Shown here piece after piece: positions 18,564-26,807 of a DNA stretch of 64,000 bases (positions are counted from its first letter, which is position 1; each line of letters begins with the position of its first letter). The notes beneath the pieces are model-generated. The model had not been told where the DNA came from. It made no database searches and saw only the letters and a list, made by a program, of their open reading frames with translations. The translations under genes and the position numbers were made by a program. The stretch covers positions 1 to 64,000 of the forward strand of contig CAVTDW010000008.1 of assembly GCA_963733505.1 (NCBI GenBank). Direction: 5' to 3'. Source of the stretch: JALYXV01 sp963733505 (GTDB lineage: Bacteria; Actinomycetota; Acidimicrobiia; Acidimicrobiales; Palsa-688).

Positions 18564-20864
18564 TCAGCGCTTGATCGTGGTCGCCGTGTGGCCCTTGGTG
18601 GTCGTCGTATAGAGCGGGACGGTCGTCGTCGCCGAGGGCACCGTGGTGCCCGGCCGCCCCCGAGGCGCGGTGGTGGCAGGACCGCTTGGGATGGTCGGGC
18701 CGTTCGGGACGATGGACACCTTGGGCAACGTCGTCGTCGTCGCCGTTCCCGTCCCCTTCGGGAACGACACCAGGCTGCTGGGCGATCCGATCAGCGTGCC
18801 CGGGAAGGTCGTGACGGGATTGAACGCCCCGGTATAGCTGGCATTGGCGCCGTTGGCCGTCACCGCGCTCATGAAGTGGCGCCACAGCGTGGCCGGCACT
18901 CCCCCGCCTTGGGCACCCCCCGAGGTGCCCCCGATGCCGGTCATCGACTTGGAGCCGTCCCGGTAGCCCATCCACACCGCCGCGGTCAGCTTTGGGGTGT
19001 AGCCGATGAACCAGGCATCGGTGAAGTCGCTGGTCGTACCGGTCTTGCCCGCGATGGCGGTATCGAAGTTGGCTCCGACTCCCGTCCCTTTCAGCACGAC
19101 CTGCTGGAGGCAGTAGTTCAAGATGTCATTCTGGGCCTTGGTCAAGATGGGCTTGGGCGTCGGCGAACCCCACGGCAGGACCGTCCCGTCCGATGTCGTG
19201 ACCTTGGTGATGACCTGCGGGGCAAGGAAGGTGCCACCGCGCGAGAAGGTGGAATAGGCCGCGGCCATCTCCAAGACCGACACCTGGGCGGTTCCGAGGA
19301 CGAGGGAGGGGTTCTTGGCCAGTCCTACGTCGCTCGGATCGAGGCCCAGTTGTTTGGCCATGGCCAGCAGCTTGTCGGTGCCGATGGCCATTTCGAGCTG
19401 GGCGTACACGGTGTTGAGGGAGTGCGCAGTGGCGTCGATCAAGGTGGTCGACGGGCCGCCGTCCTCGCTCTGGAAATTGTTCACCGGATAGTCGGCGCCG
19501 TTGTCCCCCTGGCCCTTCAGCACGACCGTCGGGGGGGCCGGGAACGACGAACGCACCGAGTACCCCTCCTTGATCGTCTCCGCCAGGAGGAAGGGCTTGA
19601 ACGTCGAACCCGGCTGGCGACCCGACCCGCCGCCCGCCTTGCCCACCGCCAGGTTGACCTGGGAGGTGGCGTAGTCCTTGCCGCCGACCATGGCCCGGAC
19701 CAGGCCGTTGTTGTCGACCGCGACCAGGGCGCCGGCCGGGTCGCCGGTGTACGCCAGGCCCGCCTTGCCGTAGATGGCGGTGTACGCCTGATCCTGCATG
19801 TTCAAGTCGATCGTGGTCGTAACCCGAAGACCCAGGCCCAGTTGGTAGCGCTGCTGGAGCTGCTGCTGGACGTAGTCCAAGAAGTACTGGGCGTGGTGCT
19901 TTTCGAGCAGGATCGTCGACTGCTGCTGGCCGGTGGCCACTACGGCAACCGGCAGTGGAGTCGCCTTGGCCTCGTCGGCCTGCGCCTGGGTGATCTTGTG
20001 GTAGCGGACCATTGACGTGAGCGCCTCGGCTCGACGGCCCTCGGCCACGGCCGGCGAACGCACCGGGTCGGCCAGCTCGGGGCCGCGGATCATCCCCGCC
20101 AGCAACGCCGCCTGGGGGAGGGTGAGCTGCTCGACGTTCTCCTGGAAGTAGGCCTGCGACGCGGCCTGGATGCCGTAGGCGCCCCGACCCCAGTAGATGG
20201 TGTTGAGGTAGCGCTCGAGGATTTGGTCCTTGGAGAGTTTGCGTTGCAGCTTGATCGCCAGCGCCGCTTCCTTGGCCTTGCGGACGAGCGTCCGCTGCGA
20301 GCCCAGGTACGCCTGTTTGATGTACTGCTGGGTGATGGTCGAGCCGCCCTGGAGGGTGCCGTGGCCGCGCAGGTCACTGACGAACGCCCGCAGCACGCCG
20401 ATCGGGTCGACGCCGCCGTGCTGGTAGTAGTTGTGGTCCTCACTGGCTAGCACCGCGTCGATGGCGACGGGGGGGACCTGGTTCAGGTGGACGGCGACGC
20501 GGTTCTCCCCGGTGTTGACGGCGGCCAGCTGGGTCTTGCCGTCGGCGGCATAGATGAACGTCGTCTGGGTCTGGACCTGGGCGGCGGGGAGCGGGACGCG
20601 CGAGAGGAGGAAGGCCGCCCCGGCTACCGAGAAGAAGACGAAGAGCCAGACCAGAAACAGCATGCGACGGTGCCGCCACAGCCAGCTGCGGCGCTCGACG
20701 GCCGGCCGAGTCGGTGTTCCCGGGGCGGGCCTGGGGGCACGGGCGCGGGTGGGCGCCCGACCGTTGCCGCCGCGGGATCGGCCCTTGGGCGCGGCGGCGA
20801 GGCGAGTTCGGGCCGCGGCCGGTCCGCTTGAGCGTCGAAGGGCTACTGGTGTGGGCCGGGCCAT
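18564..20864 (-). CDS. ponA: Bifunctional class A penicillin-binding protein (PonA type)
   Basis: This 766-residue enzyme polymerises and cross-links peptidoglycan outside the membrane. A basic cytoplasmic N-terminus of about 65 residues precedes one membrane segment (MLFLVWLFVFFSVAGAAFLL). The glycosyltransferase (GT51) domain has the catalytic EDHNYYQHGGVDP and GGSTITQQYIKQAYL. The transpeptidase domain has the active Ser in GSTFKPF (STFK), then SLN, then AGKTGTTSDFTDAWF (KTG). The final 100 residues are Thr/Pro-rich low complexity. Its place beside the DUF5318 gene and ino1 matches mycobacterial ponA1. Confidence 0.96.
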   Translation of the reverse strand: MARPTPVALRRSSGPAAARTRLAAAPKGRSRGGNGRAPTRARAPRPAPGTPTRPAVERRSWLWRHRRMLFLVWLFVFFSVAGAAFLLSRVPLPAAQVQTQTTFIYAADGKTQLAAVNTGENRVAVHLNQVPPVAIDAVLASEDHNYYQHGGVDPIGVLRAFVSDLRGHGTLQGGSTITQQYIKQAYLGSQRTLVRKAKEAALAIKLQRKLSKDQILERYLNTIYWGRGAYGIQAASQAYFQENVEQLTLPQAALLAGMIRGPELADPVRSPAVAEGRRAEALTSMVRYHKITQAQADEAKATPLPVAVVATGQQQSTILLEKHHAQYFLDYVQQQLQQRYQLGLGLRVTTTIDLNMQDQAYTAIYGKAGLAYTGDPAGALVAVDNNGLVRAMVGGKDYATSQVNLAVGKAGGGSGRQPGSTFKPFLLAETIKEGYSVRSSFPAPPTVVLKGQGDNGADYPVNNFQSEDGGPSTTLIDATAHSLNTVYAQLEMAIGTDKLLAMAKQLGLDPSDVGLAKNPSLVLGTAQVSVLEMAAAYSTFSRGGTFLAPQVITKVTTSDGTVLPWGSPTPKPILTKAQNDILNYCLQQVVLKGTGVGANFDTAIAGKTGTTSDFTDAWFIGYTPKLTAAVWMGYRDGSKSMTGIGGTSGGAQGGGVPATLWRHFMSAVTANGANASYTGAFNPVTTFPGTLIGSPSSLVSFPKGTGTATTTTLPKVSIVPNGPTIPSGPATTAPRGRPGTTVPSATTTVPLYTTTTKGHTATTIKR

Positions 20865-20926
20865 GGGCAGACGGTGTCGGTACGCAACGGGACGGCGGGA
20901 GACGACGACCGAACCAGAACCTTACG

Positions 20927-21343
20927 CTACGTCCTCGGGGCCCTCCGGCCGCTCACGGCGAACGTCCGGGCCAGATGGTTCCAGGAGCACGCCGGGCAGA
21001 CCTCGACGACGTAGCAGGCCAGATCGCGTCCGGTGTGGGACAGCTTGGACAACTCACTCTTGGTGGCCACGATCTTGCCGCTCGCCGGAAGCCGGCTGCC
21101 GAAGGCGTAGGAGACCAGCACGACCTTGGTCTCGGCGCAGATCGGGCAGTCCTCGTGGGTCGGCTGGCCGCAGCTGTTGGCGGCCCGCAACAACTCCGGT
21201 TGGGCGTCGCACACATCGAGGCGCGAGAGCCGTCCTTTGTGGAACTCACTGACCACGGCGTTGCGCGCCAAGCGGTAGTCCACCTGGCCGGCCACCTGAG
21301 GAACGCTGGGTGCGCCGCGCATGGTTTCCGGCCGGAAGCTCAT
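20927..21343 (-). CDS. DUF5318 family protein
   Basis: This protein of about 138 residues resembles the small conserved protein next to ponA1 in mycobacteria (Rv0049). CxxC pairs in DCPICAETKVVLVSYAFG and VEVCPACSWNHLARTF suggest a bound zinc. The middle contains LARNAVVSEFHKGRLSRLDV and CDAQPELLRAAN. The start at ATG 21343 is preferred; 21322 is an alternative, and the upstream extension has no family similarity that I recognise. It is transcribed divergently from padR across the operator-like repeat, and 62 bp before the PBP on the same strand. Confidence 0.8.
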   Translation of the reverse strand: MSFRPETMRGAPSVPQVAGQVDYRLARNAVVSEFHKGRLSRLDVCDAQPELLRAANSCGQPTHEDCPICAETKVVLVSYAFGSRLPASGKIVATKSELSKLSHTGRDLACYVVEVCPACSWNHLARTFAVSGRRAPRT

Positions 21344-21447
21344 CGTTCGCGAGGCTACCGCCCGCGAAGGCCTGGAGGTCGAGCGAGGCCGACCGAGCGG
21401 TCGGGCCGTCATGGTGACCGAGCCGCCCATAGCGCAGGACGCTGGCG

Positions 21448-21485
21448 TATACTCACCTCGATATATCGCCCCGATACATCGAAGG
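21448..21485. promoter_or_regulatory. PadR operator-like repeat with -10-like TATACT
   Basis: CGATATATCG (21459-21468) and CGATACATCG (21472-21481) lie 13 bases apart start to start. The larger imperfect inverted repeat runs from CCTCGAT at 21456 to ATCGAAGG ending at 21485. TATACT at 21448-21453 would serve as a -10 for padR, so a bound regulator would block transcription. PadR proteins usually autoregulate from such dyads; binding here is inferred. Confidence 0.55.
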
Positions 21486-21492
21486 GATACGT

Positions 21493-22260
21493 TTGCTGGA
21501 GTTGGCCATCCTCGGTCTCCTGAAGGAACAGGAGCTGCACGGCTACGAGCTGAAGAAGCGACTGGCAGAAACGGTCGGTTCCGGCAGCTCGGGCATCGGC
21601 GTGTCCTTCGGCTCGATCTACCCGGCGCTCGGCCGGCTGGAGAAGTCCGGGGCGGTGCGCGTGGTGTTGGCCCATGCCGGCGCCGGCCGAGGCAAGAAGG
21701 TCTACGCCATCACCGAACCAGGCGACCGCCTGTTCGAGGAACTGCTCGCCGCCGACGCCGGTGCGCGTGACGACGAACGTTCGTTCAACCTGCGGCTGGC
21801 ATTCGCCCGCCACCTGTCGCGTGAGGCCCGCATCGGCCTGCTCGAGCGACGCCGCGCCTACCTCCTCGCACGGCTGGCCCGGACGCGGGGCGCGATTCGC
21901 ACGGGGTGGGGTCGTTTCGACGCCTACACCCGCACCTTGATGGAGCACGGCAACGAGACCACCGAGCGCGACATCTCCTGGCTCGACCTTCTAATTGCCC
22001 GTGAGCGGGCGGCGGAAGTCGAGTCGGCCGGTGTGGCACCAGGCGTTCCCGGCGTTTCCGATGTTCCGAGCGCGTCGGCCGGGGCCGCCGGCGCCTCGCC
22101 GGCGCTGAGCGAAGAGCCTGACAACCCACCGGCTCCCCCTTTTCCCAACCCCCAACCCACAGCCTGGGCGGCCTCAGCGCCGCCCACCATGCCCGTCCGG
22201 CCCGGTGCCGGGCCTTTTGTCCCTTCCCCATCCCATCCAAGCGGAGGCAATGTTCGATGA
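21493..22260 (+). CDS. PadR family transcriptional regulator
   Basis: This 255-residue regulator starts at TTG 21493 with LLELAILGLLKEQELHGYEL, the standard PadR N-terminus. The winged helix includes SFGSIYPALGRLEKSGAV and a wing at GRGKKVYAITEPG. A C-terminal helical dimerisation region extends to about residue 180, and a low-complexity Pro/Ala tail follows. The stop overlaps the ino1 start by 4 bases (ATGA), so they form an operon. The padR-ino1 pairing is also seen in mycobacteria (Rv0047c-ino1), suggesting control of inositol synthesis; the ligand is unknown. Confidence 0.92.
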   Translation: MLELAILGLLKEQELHGYELKKRLAETVGSGSSGIGVSFGSIYPALGRLEKSGAVRVVLAHAGAGRGKKVYAITEPGDRLFEELLAADAGARDDERSFNLRLAFARHLSREARIGLLERRRAYLLARLARTRGAIRTGWGRFDAYTRTLMEHGNETTERDISWLDLLIARERAAEVESAGVAPGVPGVSDVPSASAGAAGASPALSEEPDNPPAPPFPNPQPTAWAASAPPTMPVRPGAGPFVPSPSHPSGGNVR

Positions 22261-23330
22261 GCAGCAAGATTCGGGTCGCGATCGCCGGCGTAGGCAACTG
22301 CGCCTGTTCCCTTCTCCAGGGCGTCGAGTACTACCGGGCGGCCGACCCGACCGAGACCGTTCCCGGCCTGATGCACGTCAACCTGGGCGGTTACCACGTC
22401 GGCGACGTCGAGTTCGTGGCGGCGTTCGACGTCGATGCGGCCAAGGTGGGCCTCGACCTCGGCAAGGCGATCTTCGCCGGGCAGAACAACACCATCCGCT
22501 TCGCCTCGGTGGGCGACATCGGTGTGACGGTGCTGCGCGGGCCGACTTTTGACGGACTGGGCAAGTACTACCGCCAGACGATCGAGGAGTCGCCCGCCGA
22601 GCCGGTCGACGTGGTGTCAGTGCTGCGCTCGTCTGGGGCTGACGTGCTGGTCGCGTACCTGCCGGTCGGCTCCGAGGTGGCGCAGAAGCACTACGCCTCG
22701 GCGGCGCTGGAGGCGGGCGTGGCGTTCGTCAATGCCATCCCGGTGTTCATCGCCAGTGACCCGGAGTGGGCTTCGAAGTTCGCCGCCGCGGGCGTGCCGA
22801 TCATCGGCGACGACATCAAGAGCCAGGTCGGCGCCACGATCGTGCACCGGATGCTGGCCCGGTTGTTCGAGGACCGTGGGCTGGTGCTCGACCGGACATA
22901 CCAGCTGAACGTGGGCGGCAACATGGACTTCAAGAACATGCTGGAGCGGGAGCGACTGGAGTCGAAGAAGATCTCCAAGACGCAGGCCGTCACGAGCCAG
23001 TTGGACAACGGGATCGCCGCCGACGACGTGCACATCGGCCCCTCGGACCACGTGGCGTGGTTGGACGACCGCAAGTGGGCGTACATCCGGCTCGAGGGTC
23101 GCAACTTCGGCGACGTGCCGCTGAACATCGAGCTCAAGCTGGAGGTATGGGACTCCCCCAACTCGGCGGGCGTCATCATCGACGCCATCCGTTGCGCCAA
23201 GCTGGCGCTGGATCGGGGCATCGGCGGCCCGCTGGAAGGGCCCTCGGCGTACTTCATGAAGTCGCCCGCGGTGCAGTACCACGACGACATCGCCCACCAG
23301 ATGGTGGAGGACTTCGCCGCCGGCATCTAG
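22257..23330 (+). CDS. ino1: myo-Inositol-1-phosphate synthase
   Basis: Ino1 converts glucose 6-phosphate to inositol 1-phosphate using bound NAD, the entry to phosphatidylinositol and mycothiol in actinobacteria. This 357-residue protein has the NAD fold at residues 4-20 (IRVAIAGVGNCACSLLQGVE). Further landmarks are VVSVLRSSGADVLVAYLPVG, IIGDDIKSQVGATIVHRML and LNVGGNMDFKNMLERERL. SKKISKTQAVTSQL carries the catalytic lysines. The length matches the actinobacterial form. A ribosome site (AAGCGGAGG) lies inside the padR 3' end. Confidence 0.97.
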   Translation: MSSKIRVAIAGVGNCACSLLQGVEYYRAADPTETVPGLMHVNLGGYHVGDVEFVAAFDVDAAKVGLDLGKAIFAGQNNTIRFASVGDIGVTVLRGPTFDGLGKYYRQTIEESPAEPVDVVSVLRSSGADVLVAYLPVGSEVAQKHYASAALEAGVAFVNAIPVFIASDPEWASKFAAAGVPIIGDDIKSQVGATIVHRMLARLFEDRGLVLDRTYQLNVGGNMDFKNMLERERLESKKISKTQAVTSQLDNGIAADDVHIGPSDHVAWLDDRKWAYIRLEGRNFGDVPLNIELKLEVWDSPNSAGVIIDAIRCAKLALDRGIGGPLEGPSAYFMKSPAVQYHDDIAHQMVEDFAAGI

Positions 23331-23333
23331 GCG

Positions 23334-24290
23334 CTAGGCGCTGAGTGCTCGGTACGTGGCGCTGATCTCACTCACCATGCGGCTGGGTTCGTTGCACACG
23401 TCTTTCCAGGTGTAGACGAGCACCGTCCATCCCGCCCGCTGGAGTTGGTTGCGGCGGGTGTGGTCGCGTTGCAGCTGGGCCGGGGTGAAGTGGAAGATGT
23501 AGCCGTCCACTTCGACGGCGAGGAGGATGGCGGGCCAGGCGAAGTCGAGCCGGTACTCGCCATCCTCGCCGACCTTGTACTCGACCACCGGCAGCGGCAG
23601 GTGGGCGGCGATGATGATCCGACCCATCTTGGACTCGAGCACGCTCGGCTCGGGCGCCCCGATGAAACCGCGGTCGACAAGGTGCCAGCGGAGCTTTCCT
23701 ACGCCCGGGCGGCCCCGGCGGGCCAACCGGTCGAGCTCGGCTGTGAGCCCGGCAACGGTCACCAGCCGCTTCGATAGGGCGACGTCGATCGCATCGGTCA
23801 GGTCGGTTGGCGAGAGCGTCGGTGACCCGGCCATATCGACGATGGTCCGAAGCGGGTTGGTCACCAGGATGCCGGCGCGTGTAACCGCTTGGGCCCAATC
23901 AAGATCGGCGAAGCGATGGAGGGTGACTCCGTGAAGGCGCCGCCCGTTCGAGGTTTGGATGCTCAACTCAGGCCTCGCCGGTGACTCGGGTAGGAGTCGC
24001 CACAGCCAGCCGGCCGACGCGTGCGAGACGACGCCGGCGCCTTGCAGCGCGAGCCATGCCGCCCGAAGGGCCTGTTCGGGGGTTTGCGGAGCAGCGGTGT
24101 CTCGATAGACGCCGCGGTGCAGTCGTTCCCATTCGCCCGAGTCCACCTTGTAGCGGATGATTTCCTTGGTGGCGCCGAGGGCGAAGGCCTCGTCGAGGCT
24201 GATGACACTGAAGTGGTCTCGCAACCACCGGCGCAGCTCGCGTTCGACGTGCTGGCGGGCATTTCGATGGGCGGTCGAGGGTGGTGTCAC
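23334..24290 (-). CDS. AbiEi-like antitoxin domain / DUF559 endonuclease-like protein
   Basis: This 318-residue protein has two parts. Residues 15-65 carry an AbiEi-type winged helix (ISLDEAFALGATKEIIRYKV, then WERLHRGVYRD), typical of type IV antitoxin-like proteins. Residues 225-315 resemble DUF559/Vsr-like nucleases: EYRLDFAWPAILLAVEVDGY, then LQRDHTRRNQLQRAGW and VLVYTWKDV. Stand-alone genes of this architecture are common in actinobacteria. No toxin partner is adjacent. The gene ends 4 bp after ino1 in convergent orientation. Confidence 0.78.
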   Translation of the reverse strand: MTPPSTAHRNARQHVERELRRWLRDHFSVISLDEAFALGATKEIIRYKVDSGEWERLHRGVYRDTAAPQTPEQALRAAWLALQGAGVVSHASAGWLWRLLPESPARPELSIQTSNGRRLHGVTLHRFADLDWAQAVTRAGILVTNPLRTIVDMAGSPTLSPTDLTDAIDVALSKRLVTVAGLTAELDRLARRGRPGVGKLRWHLVDRGFIGAPEPSVLESKMGRIIIAAHLPLPVVEYKVGEDGEYRLDFAWPAILLAVEVDGYIFHFTPAQLQRDHTRRNQLQRAGWTVLVYTWKDVCNEPSRMVSEISATYRALSA

Positions 24291-24339
24291 ACCCTTCTTA
24301 TGCCGCGTCTCATGCGGCGCCGGCTGATTTCGAGCCGAA

Positions 24340-24420
24340 CCTTCGCGCCCTCAGGCAACTTCCGCGCGTTGGTGGGCTATGAGCGCGTTTTCGCGCCAAG
24401 GTTGCCTGAGGGCGCGAAGG
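24340..24420. repeat. Long inverted repeat in a divergent intergenic region
   Basis: The 20-bp arms 24340-24359 and 24401-24420 are perfect reverse complements (CCTTCGCGCCCTCAGGCAAC), separated by 41 bases that contain shorter GCGCG repeats. It lies between two divergently transcribed genes, where a simple terminator is not expected. Possible roles are a two-sided regulatory site or a remnant of a small mobile repeat. Confidence 0.7.
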
Positions 24421-24537
24421 AACGCCGATATCGCCGGGCCGGGCGAGCCGGGAGGGCGGGCCGGGACGGGATGGGCCGTGATGGGCCCGGATGGGCCGAC
24501 GGCGGAGAAGGCGCTGCCGGTAAGGCAGGATGTTCGG

Positions 24538-25290
24538 GTGCCCAACGAGCGCGGGGCGGGTGACAACGCAGGGGCATGGGACCGCTATACCGCGGCCTAC
24601 CAGGCTCGGGCCCAGCTCTCGACCAACACGGCCCACTACGGCCCGGAGATTCCGACCGAAGCCGGCTTGCGGCTCCTCGGCGACCTCAAGGGCAAACGGG
24701 TGCTCGAGCTGGGCTGCGGCGGCGCCCAGAGTTCGATCGCCTTCGCCAAACAGGGTGCCACCGCGATCGGCGTGGACTTCTCCGCCCAGCAGCTGGCCTT
24801 CGCCCGGCGGCTGTGCGAGCGCGAGGACGTGCGGGTCGAGCTACGGCGCGGCGACCTCGCGGACCTGGCATTCCTCCGGGCCGATTCCATCGACCTGGTG
24901 TTCTCGTCGTACGCCTTCGGCTATGTCGACGACCTCAATCGGGTATTCCGCCAGGTCCATCGCGTCCTCAAGATCGGCGCCCCATTGGTCTTTTCCCTGC
25001 CGCACCCGGCGTCTGAGATCTTCGACGGCGACAGTTCCGACCCGCTGGCGGTGCGCCGGTCCTACTTCGACAAGACACCCGTCGAGCACGAGATGGGCGG
25101 CGTCGTGTTCACCGACTACCACCACACGTTCGCCGACATCTACATGGGCCTGGCCCGATCGAGCTATCGGGTCGACCTGGTGCTCGAACCCGAGCCTGTT
25201 TCGAGCGGGCGGCGCAGCCAGGAGTGGCAGGACGCGTACCTCTACGTCCCGCGCACGCTGATCGTGCGGGCCCGCAAAGAGGGCAACTAG
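24538..25290 (+). CDS. Class I SAM-dependent methyltransferase
   Basis: The GTG at 24538 gives a protein of 250 residues (VPNERGAGDNAGAWDRYTAA). Motif I is KRVLELGCGGAQSSIAFAKQ, followed by AIGVDFSAQQLAFARRL (acidic end of strand 2) and SIDLVFSSYAFGYVDDLNRV (motif post-II). The fold is that of small-molecule methyltransferases of the UbiE/Methyltransf_11 group; the substrate cannot be told. An open frame continues upstream to 24379, but it crosses the inverted-repeat arm and has poor codon character. The stop overlaps the end of the convergent CCA-enzyme gene by 4 bases. Confidence 0.85.
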   Translation: MPNERGAGDNAGAWDRYTAAYQARAQLSTNTAHYGPEIPTEAGLRLLGDLKGKRVLELGCGGAQSSIAFAKQGATAIGVDFSAQQLAFARRLCEREDVRVELRRGDLADLAFLRADSIDLVFSSYAFGYVDDLNRVFRQVHRVLKIGAPLVFSLPHPASEIFDGDSSDPLAVRRSYFDKTPVEHEMGGVVFTDYHHTFADIYMGLARSSYRVDLVLEPEPVSSGRRSQEWQDAYLYVPRTLIVRARKEGN

Positions 25291-26750
25291 GACGCCGGTT
25301 CGCGGGCGGCTCGGGTGCCTTGGCGGTCCGCCCACCACTCGTCCAGGCGCCGCGTGGCCTCCTCTGGGGAAAGGGGGCCGTCTTCGAGTCGGACCTCGAG
25401 CAAGAAGTCGAGCGCTTCCCCGACGGCCCGGCTCGGTTTCAGGCCGAGATGGGCCATGACCTGATCGCCGTTGAGGTCGGGTCGCAGCGCGGCCAGCTCC
25501 TCGCGCTGGCGCAAGTCGGCGATGCGAGCTTCGAGATCGTCCATGCGTCGAGCCAACGCCCGGGCCTTGGCGGCGTTGCGCGTCGTGCAGTCACAGCGGG
25601 TCAACTCGTTGAGCCGGTCGAGTAGCGGACCGGCGTCACGGACGTAGCGACGCACCGCGGCGTCGGTCCAGCCCATCTTGTAGGTGTGGAAGCGCAGGTG
25701 GAGTTCGACCAGCGCCGTGACCTGCTCGATGTCCTGCGTCGGGTATTTCAGCGCCCGCATTCGGTCGCGGGTCATCCGGGCGCCCACCACCTCATGGTGG
25801 TGGAACGAGACCAGACCGCCGGGCCCATACGAGCGGGTCTTGGGCTTGCCGACGTCGTGGAACAGGGCCGCCAGTCGCAGGATCCGGTCGGGGCGACACT
25901 TGGTCGCCACCGCGATGGTGTGGGCCAGCACGTCCTTGTGCTGGTGGATGGGGTCCTGTTCGAGGGCCAAGGCCGGGAGTTCGGGGAGAAACTCCTCGGC
26001 CAGGCCGGTGCTCACGAGGAACCACAGCCCTTCGGTCGGGTCCTCGGTCACCATCAGCTTGTCCAGCTCGTCGCGGATCCGCTCATCGGAGACGATCTCG
26101 AGGCGGTGGCGGAGACGGGTGACGGCCTCCACGAGGTCGCGATCGGGAGCCAGCTGGTAGCCCGCGATGAACCGCCCGGCGCGCAGCATGCGGAGGGGAT
26201 CGTCGGTGAAGGACACCTCCGGCGACAGCGGGGTGCGCAGCCGGTGGGCGGCCAGATCGTCGAGCCCGTTGAACGGGTCGATCAGGCGGAGCTCGGGAAG
26301 GGCCAGCGCCATGGCGTTGATGGTGAAGTCGCGGCGCGACAGATCCGCCTCGATCGCGTCGGCGAACTCGACGTCGGGCTTGCGCGAGTCGGGGTGATAC
26401 GCCTCGGCGCGGTGGGTGGTGATCTCCATCCGCCGGCCGTTCTTGCGCAGGCCGATCGTGCCGAAGCGCTTGCCTTGCAACCAGACGGCGTCGGCCCAAT
26501 GGGCCACGATCGCCTCGATGTCGTCGGGTCGTGCGGCAGTGGTGAAGTCGAGGTCGTAACCCAAGTCGGGCCCGTCCCCGGCCCCGTCCTCGGGGGCGTC
26601 GTCGGGCCCGTCGGGTCGGTGGTCGAGGCGGCCGAGCAGGGCGTCACGGACGACACCGCCGACCAGGTACAGCCCGAAGCCAGCCCGCTGGAAGCGGTCG
26701 GCGAGCTCACTGGTCTCGGCCAGCAGCGGCCGGAGGCGGTCGGGAATCAC
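25287..26750 (-). CDS. pcnA: CCA tRNA nucleotidyltransferase
   Basis: This enzyme adds or repairs the 3'-CCA of tRNAs. The 487-residue protein has the class II nucleotidyltransferase head (LYLVGGVVRDALLGRL, then YDLDFTTAARPDD with catalytic Asps). RRDFTINAMALAL and DPLRMLRAGRFIAGY are the RNA-binding signatures. An HD domain follows (DRILRLAALFHDVGKPKTR, then HHHEVVG), as in mycobacterial PcnA (Rv3907c). An acidic insertion of about 20 residues (DGPDDAPEDGAGDGPD) lies between the first two motifs. In mycobacteria it also neighbours the murJ-trx block. Confidence 0.95.
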   Translation of the reverse strand: MIPDRLRPLLAETSELADRFQRAGFGLYLVGGVVRDALLGRLDHRPDGPDDAPEDGAGDGPDLGYDLDFTTAARPDDIEAIVAHWADAVWLQGKRFGTIGLRKNGRRMEITTHRAEAYHPDSRKPDVEFADAIEADLSRRDFTINAMALALPELRLIDPFNGLDDLAAHRLRTPLSPEVSFTDDPLRMLRAGRFIAGYQLAPDRDLVEAVTRLRHRLEIVSDERIRDELDKLMVTEDPTEGLWFLVSTGLAEEFLPELPALALEQDPIHQHKDVLAHTIAVATKCRPDRILRLAALFHDVGKPKTRSYGPGGLVSFHHHEVVGARMTRDRMRALKYPTQDIEQVTALVELHLRFHTYKMGWTDAAVRRYVRDAGPLLDRLNELTRCDCTTRNAAKARALARRMDDLEARIADLRQREELAALRPDLNGDQVMAHLGLKPSRAVGEALDFLLEVRLEDGPLSPEEATRRLDEWWADRQGTRAAREPAS

Positions 26751-26807
26751 ACCGCGAGGGTAGCGGTGGACCGCCGCCTGACCGGCTGGTTATCCCCGAG
26801 GAGTGCG

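Noticed and set aside
17158..18612. 484-codon open frame antisense to the DUF192 gene and panB
   Set aside because: Both opposite genes are clear family members with ribosome sites; this frame is their mirror.
18510..20015. 501-codon open frame antisense to the penicillin-binding protein
   Set aside because: The opposite strand has all PBP catalytic motifs; the antisense frame shows none.
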